Of a stretch of DNA of 64,000 nt, positions 40,535 through 48,154 are shown one piece after another (the stretch's first letter is position 1; every line of letters begins with the position of its first letter). A program made the translations under genes and the position numbers. Under the pieces are notes generated by a model, which saw only the letters and a list, made by a program, of their open reading frames with translations, ran no database searches and was not told where the DNA came from. The DNA is from CAVZLD01 sp963776055. GTDB taxonomy: Bacteria; Planctomycetota; Planctomycetia; Pirellulales; Pirellulaceae. The DNA lies in contig CAVZLD010000013.1 in NCBI GenBank assembly GCA_963776055.1, positions 496,001-560,000 on the forward strand, in the 5' to 3' direction.

Positions 40535-40590
40535 CGTCCCGTCACTTCCGGCTCGGCGGCCTCGCCCTCCCCTCAAGCCAACACCCGATT
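40535..40590. repeat. Intergenic element of the CTCGGCGG family, copy 1
   Basis: The stretch includes CGGCTCGGCGGCCTCGCCCT and resembles CGGCTCGGCGGGAGCCTCGCC at 51918-51940. It lies between the secreted-protein gene and top6A. Short GC-rich elements of this kind occur repeatedly in planctomycete intergenic DNA from memory; that is not verified here. Confidence 0.35.
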
Positions 40591-40606
40591 CAAGCTCCGC
40601 CAAAAC

Positions 40607-41759
40607 TAGTCCAACCATTCCTTACGCCGGAGTCGATCGGGCACATACTCTTGCGTGACGTAGCTAATGTCCTTGCTGATCAACGCTTCGACTTCCAGTT
40701 TGAAGTCGTTCTTTAGCATGCTGACTCGATCTCGCGTTGCCATTCCCGTTTTTTCTGGAACCACGGGTACTGCGCGATCTGCCTAGCTCGCTTGCGATCG
40801 TTGTCGTTCATCGCGATCTTCACGCTGTCGTGACAGATCACAGCGCTCGAAGTCAATACTGCGCAGGCCCAGGAACTTCGCCTCGGGAATCGCCATCCGC
40901 CGCGACTCGAAGGCCAAGTTGATCGATCCCTGTTTGAGCACACTGTAGATGTAGTATCCCCACGGGTCGTTATCCAACAGGCAATAGATGGGCAGTTTCA
41001 ATTCATTGTGCAGCCGGTTCAGCAGTCGCCGCACGCCGCGGGGTGGTTGTCCTTGCCCGTGCGTCAGCAGGCAATTGTGTTCCCGCCAGAACTTGTCTTC
41101 GTTGAAGCGTCGCCAGACCGTGTCTTTTTCGACATGCAGCACGAACTTGGCATCGCATTGCACGAACTGCACCTTCTGGCTCGACGATCGACGGAATGTT
41201 GTAGCCGCCCGAGCCCATGCGTGAGCAGTCGATCGTGTCACCGCTGTCGATCAGCGTGATCGGTCCCACCATCGTGCCGCGGTTGGAGGCGTACAAATGC
41301 AATTCTTCGCGGAGGCTATCGAGCAGGACTTCGACATCCTCGATAATCGGATCGCATTCGCTCTGATCGCTGGAACGTCTCTTCTTTCGTGCCTTCGATC
41401 GTGTGCTTGAGCAGATAGTACAGACCACGAATGCTGGTGGTCTTGCCTTGTTCGATCAGACTTTTGCAGCCACTGCCGACGAGGATGGTTTGCATGTAGG
41501 CCTTGGCCTGCGACAGATTGAACAGTTGTCGCCGGTTCGTATTGTTGCCCATTTCGATGATGCGCTTCCGCGGGCTGTAGCGGACGTTGGAGAGCGTGCG
41601 GGAGGGGATATCGAGGTGCAGATCTCGGCGTCTTGTCGGCCGCCTTCACGACGCCGTTGGCTAATGCCGCCCAGGGAAGACAGCGTCTGTCGATCGCCGT
41701 CGGAGAGCGAGACCGCTGCGGCCGAGATGCTTCGAACGAGCCGGCTTGCGTTTTGCCAT
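40607..41759 (-). CDS. top6A: Topoisomerase VI subunit A / Spo11-like (multiply frameshifted)
   Basis: Type IIB DNA topoisomerase catalytic subunit, which cuts both strands with a tyrosine. About 384 codons, the normal length. Pieces in three frames read in order: MAKRKPARSKHLGRS (start, ATG 41759), LANGVVKAADKTPR, NRRQLFNLSQAKAYMQTIL, TTSIRGLYYLLKHTIEGT (winged-helix domain with the catalytic Tyr in GLYY), DPIIEDVEVLLDSLREELHL, HVEKDTVWRRFNEDKFWR (Toprim Glu), LPIYCLLDNDPWGYYIYSVLK (Toprim D-x-D, split here), IAMNDNDRKRARQIAQYPWF, and ISYVTQEYVPDRLRRKEWL. At least six frame switches are needed. Subunit B lies 222 bases upstream. Whether broken by read error or decaying is unclear. Confidence 0.85.
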
Positions 41760-41981
41760 GTGGCCATCCTCGAGCAGATTGCAGAAAACAGGGCCGATGT
41801 CGACGTATGGAAGCTTGAGTGAATCCGCTTCGCTGTGCCTTGTCCGCCTCGAATTCCTGCGACTGGATCCCGGTCAGTGGATGGTCCGGCCGGATAACTG
41901 ATTCCAGTCACATTGATCCTCGACATCGGTATTCACTACGATCGGTCTCCGAACGTGCGCCTCGATCCGGACTGGCCGCGA

Positions 41982-43939
41982 TCATCCATTTGCAGCATCG
42001 GCTTCGGCCGTCCGCTGCTTGGCCACGACCATCAGCTGATCGTAGAGTTTCGTCTGGTCGATCCCGTTGATTTCACTGACGGCCTCGGCGACTTCGCCCA
42101 GGTATCGCAGAAACGATATTTCGCCGTTCACCTTCCTGGCGCACGCGGTTGCGCCGCCGCAAGTACATTCCCAGTTTGCGACCGGCCGACTGCAGTGCCA
42201 AGTCGCAGTTCCTTCTGGATTTCGGGATAGGCAGCGACCGCTTCCTTCGATTCACTGGTAAACGGAACCCAGACGCTGGCGATGTGCACCATCAGCGGTC
42301 ACGGGCCCTTTGGGCAGGCTGCCGCGTGATTGGCTCAAGCCCGTAGCTGCGCCAATTGGTTCCGGTCACGGTTTGGGTAATCGCACAGGCGGCATGTTGA
42401 AACTGCAGCGGCACGCGATTGGCCAATCGCAGCACCTCCATCGACTGTCCTTCGCTGATGTTAACGTTTTGCATCGCGTGCAGCAGCGCATCGACTTCCT
42501 TTGGCTTGAGACGTCCGGGGGTCTGGCGGGTCCCCAGCTGAGCCTGTCTTGAGAATCCGCTCGGCCGCATCGGCTCCCAGCCCATTGAAGGTATTGATCA
42601 GGAACTGGCGAACGGTTCGGGCGTCGGTTTCCTCCAGCAGCTCGACCAACAGTTCCCTGGTCACGCGCTGCGTCGGCGCCTCGCCTCCGTACGCCAGGCC
42701 GACCTCAATTTGAAACGGGATTGCCGCGATAGACGGAGGGCGGCCGCGTGGCGGCCGCGTAAAACTCACCCGGCACGACGTGGTCGCAGGCCCTTGAGAA
42801 TCAGATCTTCGCCGATGGGCGAAATGCAATCGGTGGACGGGTTCGAGATCTTGGTGTTGCTGGATGGCCTCGTACAGCGAATCGGCTTCGCGTTGTCCAA
42901 TCCGAGTCGTGCGGGCTCGCGTGCTGAGCTTGGCCGATTCGCAGATTCGCCGAGCTACCGACGGACTGACTCGAGAGAAACTCTGAGTCAGAAACGACGT
43001 GAGCGTCGGCTCGGGGTTTCCTTCAGCATCGCCGCCAGGCGTCCCAGTTCGACGCCATAGGGATGCGGCTTGATCTCCTTCGGTTCCGTCGGCAAGTGCT
43101 CGGTCGACCGCGCGTAGATCCGCTCGTTGCCGTCCGGGATCGATGTAGTGCAGCGTCACGTGCGGATTGGCAATCGCCGTCTGTTGCAGGTACTCATCAA
43201 CACTGCCGCGTCCTCGTTGGTAGCGAGCTTCCAGTTCGATCGTCACGCGCGTGCCGTGCGGCGAATCGACCCACTCAATCCCGTGCTTTTCGATAGTACT
43301 GTCGCCCTTTCTCACCCGGCGGAATGTCGACGCCGTCGCCGCGGCCGTTGAGGATCTCGGGCTGGTTCTTCTTGGTATCGATCTGAATTTCGTAGTAGTG
43401 GGCCGGCTTACGTTTGGAGACCTTCGAGATGATCTTGACCGGTTTGCCGGTCGTTTGCACGCCGTACATTCCCGCGGCACTGATCCCGATCCCCTGCTGA
43501 CCGCGACTTTGTCGCAGGCGATGAAACTTGGAACCATACAGGAGTTTGCCGAAGATCAAGCGGAATCTGTTTCTTGAGAATCCCTGGACCATTGTCCTGA
43601 ATGCCGACCTTGTACCGCTGCGCGGCCGGTCTGCTCGATATGCACCCAGATCTCGGGCAGGATGCCCGCCTCTTCGCAGGCGTCCAGCGAGTTGTCGACG
43701 GCTTCCTTGACGGTCGTCAGCAACGCTTTGCGCGGATTGTCGAAACCCAGCAGGTGTCGATTCTTGGCGAAGAACTCGCTGACGGAAATATCGCGCTGCG
43801 ACTTGGCCATCGACTCGGCCGTGGCCCGTCGTCGGCGAGGCCGGTCGGAATGGCCGTTCGATTTTCCGTTACCCGATCCGGAAACGGACCGTGGAGTCCG
43901 TCGGGGGGCAGGCCGCGAGTCGGCTCTCGAAGCGGGCAA
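41982..43939 (-). CDS. top6B: Topoisomerase VI subunit B (multiply frameshifted)
   Basis: GHKL-ATPase subunit of type IIB topoisomerase. The Bergerat fold motifs are all visible: N box EAVDNSLDACEEAG, G1 IQDNGPGIL, the FGKLLYGSKFH loop and G2 RGQQGIGISAAGMYG. Later come WVDSPHGTRVTIELEARYQ, the NPHVTLHYIDP transducer strand, FQIEVGLAYGG, INTFNGLGADAA (H2TH-like), and LHAMQNVNISEGQSMEVLR. A TTG start at 43939 with an ideal AAAAAGGAG site opens an Arg/Ser/Gly-rich tail of 43 residues before MAKSQRDISVSEFF; the ATG at 43810 is the alternative. At least eight frame switches are needed; stop is TGA at 41982. It must work with subunit A. Confidence 0.86.
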
Positions 43940-44386
43940 AATGGGTACTCCTTTTTCCTGGCGATGGGGTGGCTTCCCGGCCTCCTGCCGCTCCGCGAAG
44001 CGTCGCGAGATACGCCTTGGGATCATGACGCGGCCGAGCCGCCGAATGCTGCACAGCAATCCCGGATCGGTCGGCTACGCGTTGCTTCTCCCAGGCCCCT
44101 GGGCGTCGCCATCATGAACAAAACTGGCTTGGGCGGATTATAACGGCAGTCAGATTATCTTCCCAGCCGACTTCCGCCCCACAAGACCGGCTCAACGGGT
44201 GCAACTCGCAGATAAAGTCTCACTCCTACCACGCCGTTGAGCCGAGATACTGTTAGGAGCGGAGGTCACGGACCTGTCGCGACCCCGCCCCGATCCTTCC
44301 CGCCTGCATCTCCTCCTCCCGATGAACGCCAACCCGCCAGGGCCGTTCGTCTCCTGTCCTGCCGTGCTCCGATAAGGAATCCTGCC
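43940..44386. other. Divergent intergenic region, 447 bases
   Basis: Lies between top6B (minus) and the small secreted protein gene (plus). A TATAAT box occurs on the minus strand at 44137-44142, about 200 bases before top6B, without a convincing -35. The plus strand has TAAGGAA just before the ATG at 44387. No gene is seen. Confidence 0.4.
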
Positions 44387-45031
44387 ATGCGACTTCGTAC
44401 GCGGCACCTCGCCGGTGCAACCTCGCTATTCTGTCTGTTGCTGCTGACGCCCCCTTCGCTTCCCGCCCAGGAAGGAATGACCTACCCCGCGGAAGCAGCC
44501 AACTGCCCGGTCGACGAAATGACCTATCCGTCGGAAGAGGTCGGCTGCCCGGACGAGGGCATGTGTTGTCCATCGGACGGAGCCTGTGCGCCGAACGGCT
44601 ATTCCGACGCAATGATGGGCGGCTGCCCTTCCTGCAAGCCGCCGTTGGGGGCCCGACTACACGCGGGAATCCGGAACTGCATCGCCGGCTGCTGCCAGAA
44701 ATTCCGGACTGCGGGCCAGGGCTGTTACGCCTATCGTCCGTACACGGAATCTTCCCAACCGGACCTGTTCTACAATTTTTACGTCCCCAATCCGCGCGGT
44801 GCGGGCGGTGCGGCTTACCCGGCTCCCTACCCCACGCCCTCGTTGGTGGGTCACACGTATTACACCTACCAACCGCTGATGCCGCATGAGTTTTTGTACA
44901 AACATCACCGGACCTATCACCAGTACTACAACCAGGGAATGGGAATGAATCGTACGTCCGTGCGATGGTACGGCACACCGTTGCTGACCACCGCGCAGGG
45001 TGTCCGCCAATTCTTTACGCTTCCCCGCTGA
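44387..45031 (+). CDS. Secreted Cys- and Tyr-rich protein, unknown function
   Basis: 214 residues. Start ATG 44387 behind TAAGGAA, with a signal peptide (LAGATSLFCLLLLTPPSLPAQ). The N-terminal half has spaced cysteines in the pattern CPVDEMTYPSEEVGCPDEGMC; the middle carries CPSCKPPLGARLHAGIRNC and GCCQKFRTAGQGCYAYRPY. The C-terminal half is rich in Tyr, Pro and His (HTYYTYQPLMPHEFLYKHH, YHQYYNQGMGMNR). No catalytic motif. It is followed by another small secreted protein and a strong terminator, so a short operon of surface proteins is likely. Confidence 0.8.
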   Translation: MRLRTRHLAGATSLFCLLLLTPPSLPAQEGMTYPAEAANCPVDEMTYPSEEVGCPDEGMCCPSDGACAPNGYSDAMMGGCPSCKPPLGARLHAGIRNCIAGCCQKFRTAGQGCYAYRPYTESSQPDLFYNFYVPNPRGAGGAAYPAPYPTPSLVGHTYYTYQPLMPHEFLYKHHRTYHQYYNQGMGMNRTSVRWYGTPLLTTAQGVRQFFTLPR

Positions 45032-45075
45032 TCGATTGCCCTCGTTCAGCGATCACCAGTCTCGGGGTGAGAATC

Positions 45076-45459
45076 ATGAATCGGATCGTACCTTCGCTGA
45101 TTGCGATTGTCTTAGCCGTCGCCGTCGGCCCCCGCCTCCTGCACGCGGACCCGGGCTCCCACGTGGTCCGCAGCGTGCATCACGACCGCGCGGGCCGCTG
45201 GTATAACGCCAATCGTTCCTGGCACGCGCCCTTCGGCCATGTTGCATGGGGTCGCCCCATGGCGCTGATCGTGCCGCCCACCGTGAATTTCCAAACGGAT
45301 TACTCCTGGGGCGTGGCCCGCACTCGGATGACGCCGATCAATCACCAATTCGCACGACCGGTCGCCATTCCGACGACCGGGAAGCCATTTGTGCCGCCTC
45401 CCCCGTGGCCCGGGGACACCCAACAATTCGGGGTCTATTACGTGCGGGGCCCCTGGTAA
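45076..45459 (+). CDS. Small secreted Pro/His/Trp-rich protein
   Basis: 127 residues from ATG 45076 (MNRIVPSLIAIVLAVAVGPRLLHADPG, signal peptide, listed only in part by cleavage near residue 25). The mature part is His-, Trp- and Pro-rich: HVVRSVHHDRAGRWYNANRS, FGHVAWGRPMALIVPPTVNF, PFVPPPPWPGDTQQFG, ending YYVRGPW. It lacks the cysteines of the preceding gene. The 45-base gap upstream and the terminator at 45493-45539 make it the second gene of that unit. Confidence 0.78.
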   Translation: MNRIVPSLIAIVLAVAVGPRLLHADPGSHVVRSVHHDRAGRWYNANRSWHAPFGHVAWGRPMALIVPPTVNFQTDYSWGVARTRMTPINHQFARPVAIPTTGKPFVPPPPWPGDTQQFGVYYVRGPW

Positions 45460-45492
45460 CGCCCCCCCGGCCCAACCGTATCCCCTACCTGT

Positions 45493-45539
45493 AAGGGGCA
45501 GTCGCGTCGCCCGTCGACCGACTGCCCCTTCGGTTTTTT
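45493..45539 (+). terminator. Strong Rho-independent terminator
   Basis: AAGGGGCAGTCG pairs perfectly with CGACTGCCCCTT around a 14-base loop and is followed by CGGTTTTTT. It follows the small secreted protein by 33 bases. Confidence 0.92.
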
Positions 45540-45900
45540 CTGCTCGAGCAGATCCCGGCACACCGCCGCCCGGCCAAGACTCTTTCCCGACCAAGATCGC
45601 TCCCTTCCACGCACCTGGTCCCGACAGCGCGTAACACTTCCCGGGAGCGCCTCGTCGCCTTTTCTGCCGGGAGGCAACGTCACCACGAATGCGACAGGCC
45701 CGTGGGACACGCCGCGGCCGATCCTTCCTGGACCTCGCGCGCCCGATTCACCAACCTGAGGGCCTTTCACCAGAACGCAGATCCTCGCTTCAAGTCCCTA
45801 CAAGACCAGCGGTTACAGCCGCCCGCGCTTCCGCGCTTCCCCAATTCAGGGAATCCCGCCGGGTAACGTCGCCGTCTTTTGGGCTCGGTCGATCGAAGCG

Positions 45901-45923
45901 AACTCGTTCCCGCGGAACGAGTT
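45901..45923. repeat. Perfect inverted repeat, 10-base stem
   Basis: AACTCGTTCC and GGAACGAGTT separated by CGC. There is no T-run after it, so it is not a typical terminator; it may be an operator-like or structural site. Confidence 0.6.
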
Positions 45924-46219
45924 ACTGCGATTCGCTCGATGCGAACACCGAGCTGGCATAGCGCTTGCTTACCTATCTTCCGACAAGGTGGTGCAGATCC
46001 CGCCTCGAATGGAATTCGTGTTGACTGACGGAGCGCAACCTCGCTTGTGGCTCTTCGCCAGGACAGTTTCTGTGGTACGCGACGGGAAGACCGTCCCGTG
46101 AACGGAGCCGGTCGCGACACCGGGATAACCCAAGTGGACTGCCAGCGGACAGCCAGCGCATTGAGAGGGCGAATGTTAGTGAACGAATGATGGTTCAGTT
46201 CACAGGAGAGGACAGAGGT

Positions 46220-46402
46220 ATGAATGCTGCGGTATCGCACTACGACGAACAGGAGTTCAACTACAGCTCTCGAGGGAAACGAAAGAAGTCCACACCGCCG
46301 AGCCATGCGCGCCGTTCCGGCAATTCGGCACGAAGAGTGGTCAAGACTCCCGTGCAATTCAACGGCATGCATCGGCGACGGTCGAAAAAAATCAACTGGT
46401 GA
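46220..46402 (+). CDS. Small Arg-rich protein with C-terminal GMHRRR motif
   Basis: 60 residues from ATG 46220, preceded by AGGAGAGG about ten bases upstream. The N-terminus is mixed (MNAAVSHYDEQEFNYSSRGK); the rest is basic, ending NGMHRRRSKKINW. The last eleven residues match the end of the gene at 47363-47542 (GMHRRRRKRSDW): both share GMHRRR, a Lys/Arg cluster and a terminal Trp. They are probably paralogues of an undescribed tiny basic protein, perhaps RNA- or DNA-binding, which is inference. Confidence 0.7.
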   Translation: MNAAVSHYDEQEFNYSSRGKRKKSTPPSHARRSGNSARRVVKTPVQFNGMHRRRSKKINW

Positions 46403-46512
46403 CGTAGCGCACTGGTGAGGGAACTTCTCGGAACGTGTTTCGGCGCGACGAACGTCGCGTGCGCAGTGGAAGTCTGCGCCAGAAACGTTGCGAAGTAGCA
46501 TCGTCGAGATTT

Positions 46513-46542
46513 CGTTCGGCGGCCGACTGTGGCCGCCGAACG
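46513..46542. repeat. Perfect 12-base hairpin
   Basis: CGTTCGGCGGCC and GGCCGCCGAACG flank the loop GACTGT. No T-run follows. It lies 110 bases after the 60-residue gene and could act as an mRNA structural element or operator. Confidence 0.65.
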
Positions 46543-46667
46543 CCCGTAAGCGAAGAACGACACCCGGCGGGCCGCTTGCTTGAGCGACGCGAAAGGTGTG
46601 TTGCGCGCGGCGCAGAAGGTCGGACGCGCATGAGAAACAAAAGCAGTCAAGTTGCAGGGAGCCCTTG

Positions 46668-46787
46668 TTGAGTAGACCGGCGAAGATCAATCCTAACGAT
46701 GGCAATTACGATTCCGCGGGCCGCTGGCGCAACCGTCGCGTGAGACGTCGGCGGATCGCTCCCCCCGAATCGGTCAGTGCCTGGTGA
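46668..46787 (+). CDS. Possible 39-aa Arg-rich leader-type ORF
   Basis: A TTG at 46668 (or 46665) with GCAGGGAG immediately upstream opens a frame of 39 codons: LSRPAKINPNDGNYDSAGRW, then RNRRVRRRRIAP and a terminal Trp. Its stop overlaps the GTG-ATG start of the next gene (TGGTGATG). Its basic composition and final Trp recall the two GMHRRR proteins. It is short and TTG-initiated, so it could be spurious. Confidence 0.4.
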   Translation: MSRPAKINPNDGNYDSAGRWRNRRVRRRRIAPPESVSAW

Positions 46788-47164
46788 TGTCAACCGGGCG
46801 GCTACGGCGCGAGCGAATTTCGCAGGCGGCCACGCAGGGTGGCTGGAACACGGTGGTCTGCGCCGATCCCCCGAACGCACTCGCGGCGGCGCGCCGCTAT
46901 CGATTCCAACTCGCCTGGGTGGATCTGGACAATGGCGGAACCGCACCCGCGGCGTTCCGCGAATTGTGTCAGGTGCTCGCCGACCTGCCGGGCATGCTCC
47001 TGGCAATTTGCGGAAATCCGGCCGACGCGGAAGAAGAGATCTGGGCCCGTCAACTGGGAGTCTGGCTCTACGTGCCAGGATTATCGAACGCCCCGGTCGA
47101 CGAGTTGTCCGTTCTGTGCGAACAGGCGTATCAGCTGACCATGATGCCCCTGCCGGCTCGCTGA
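46787..47164 (+). CDS. Receiver-like small protein, unknown function
   Basis: 125 residues from ATG 46787 (a GTG at 46784 is also in frame). The pattern WNTVVCADPPNALAAARRY, RFQLAWVDLDN, PGMLLAICGNPADAEEEIWARQLG and VWLYVPGLS gives the alternating strand/helix order of a receiver domain, with Asp-x-Asp at the third strand. The canonical Thr and Lys are not obvious, so it may not be phosphorylated. It lies between the two GMHRRR genes. The dispersed repeat begins at its stop codon. Confidence 0.68.
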   Translation: MSTGRLRRERISQAATQGGWNTVVCADPPNALAAARRYRFQLAWVDLDNGGTAPAAFRELCQVLADLPGMLLAICGNPADAEEEIWARQLGVWLYVPGLSNAPVDELSVLCEQAYQLTMMPLPAR

Positions 47165-47253
47165 GTGCGCGTCGCCCGGACATGTAGCGTTCGTGGGAAT
47201 GTTTCTTCTGAGCAGAAAGGGCGACGAGACACGTCCGGCACGTGCGACGCGCT
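47162..47253 (+). repeat. Dispersed intergenic repeat, copy 3
   Basis: Starts at the stop codon of the receiver-like gene, sense orientation: GTCGCCCGGACATGTAGCGT, then GAGCAGAAAGGGCGACGAGA and GTGCGACGCGC. It aligns with 39224-39316 and the reverse complement of 17558-17642. Confidence 0.65.
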
Positions 47254-47362
47254 GTAAGCAGGCCACACGCAGCGGTCCGCTGCGAACCCGGATGGCGCCT
47301 GACACGAGCACCCACGGGGATGGTGAAAGGAAATCCGTCGAACGAGCGGAGAGAAAGCAACT

Positions 47363-47542
47363 ATGAATCATACGCCGCTGATGCACCCGGATGACGCCAA
47401 CGAGGTGCCACCGTCGAAGACGCGAAGCGAACAGCAACAGTTCAAGAAACGCATTCGGCCGGTTCATGCCACGAAACGCTCCAGCACGCCCGCGCGGCTT
47501 CGCGGAATGCACCGGCGGCGGCGGAAGCGATCCGACTGGTAA
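47363..47542 (+). CDS. Small Arg-rich protein with GMHRRR motif, paralogue
   Basis: 59 residues from ATG 47363, preceded by GGAGAGAAAG about seven bases upstream. The N-terminus is hydrophilic (MNHTPLMHPDDANEVPPSKT), then FKKRIRPVHATKRSSTPARL and the end GMHRRRRKRSDW. The tail matches that of 46220-46402; the N-termini differ. Short genes such as this are easily missed by standard callers. Convergent with spoVG, whose stop lies only four bases away. Confidence 0.68.
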   Translation: MNHTPLMHPDDANEVPPSKTRSEQQQFKKRIRPVHATKRSSTPARLRGMHRRRRKRSDW

Positions 47543-47545
47543 CCG

Positions 47546-48142
47546 TCAGAAGATGCCGGCGCCGAAGTCATCGTTCCGCGCCCGGTCGTTCGGCACGTCA
47601 CGCTCTGCTTGCTCCGCGTGCTCGGCCCGCTGCTGGGACGGCGCACGGTGAGGCGGCCGGGGTTCGGTCTCCGCCGGTTGAATCTGAGTTCGTTCGGGCA
47701 TCTTCGCCGGCACTCGGTCAGGCTCAAATTCGTAGTGGTCGTCGTACTGGGAAACGTACCCCGGCTGCTTGGCCCGTTCCTGCTCGGCACGGTACTCGGC
47801 AATGACTCGTTCCTGGATCATCTCCCGACAGATCGAGTTGATCGGATGGGCAATATCCGCGTACAACTTCGCGCGCCCATCCTGATCCTTGGTGGCCAAG
47901 TCTTCCTTCAGCCGCAATCCGCACTGGTTGCAGAATCCTGCACGAAGGTGGTTCTTGCAGCCGCACTTTGGGCAATGAGCGGTCAGTTTCCGGCTCGGCA
48001 TCGCGACAAAGGGCCCGCTGGAACCTTCGATAATCTTCAGATCGCGGACCACAAAGCAGTCGTCAAAGGTGATTGAGCAAAACCCCTGGAGACGATCGTC
48101 CGTGTCTTCCATCAACTTGATTCGGACCTCGGTAATATCCAC
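47546..48142 (-). CDS. spoVG: SpoVG-family protein with inserted zinc ribbon
   Basis: 198 residues. The N-terminal 53 and the part from residue 94 are SpoVG (MDITEVRIKL, CFVVRDLKIIEGSSGPFVAMPSRK split by the insert, DIAHPINSICREMIQERVI), a regulator that binds RNA and DNA. Between them a segment of about 40 residues carries Cys57-x2-Cys60 and Cys71-x2-Cys74, a zinc ribbon. The C-terminal 70 residues are hydrophilic, Pro/Glu/Arg-rich and probably disordered. Ordinary SpoVG is about 85-100 residues without the insert. It lies 12 bases after ispE; ispE also sits near spoVG in Bacillus from memory. Confidence 0.87.
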   Translation of the reverse strand: MDITEVRIKLMEDTDDRLQGFCSITFDDCFVVRDLKIIEGSSGPFVAMPSRKLTAHCPKCGCKNHLRAGFCNQCGLRLKEDLATKDQDGRAKLYADIAHPINSICREMIQERVIAEYRAEQERAKQPGYVSQYDDHYEFEPDRVPAKMPERTQIQPAETEPRPPHRAPSQQRAEHAEQAERDVPNDRARNDDFGAGIF

Positions 48143-48154
48143 GACCTGTCTCCT

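Larger units (their letters stand above)
45460..46219. other. Intergenic region, about 760 bases
   Basis: Apart from a terminator (45493-45539) and a perfect hairpin (45901-45923) I see no convincing gene. Open frames of 80-310 codons here have no ribosome site, skewed composition or family motif, and are shadows. Confidence 0.45.

Noticed and set aside
45767..46705. 312-codon minus-strand frame
   Set aside because: No family features or ribosome site, and it overlaps the small plus-strand genes with better signals.
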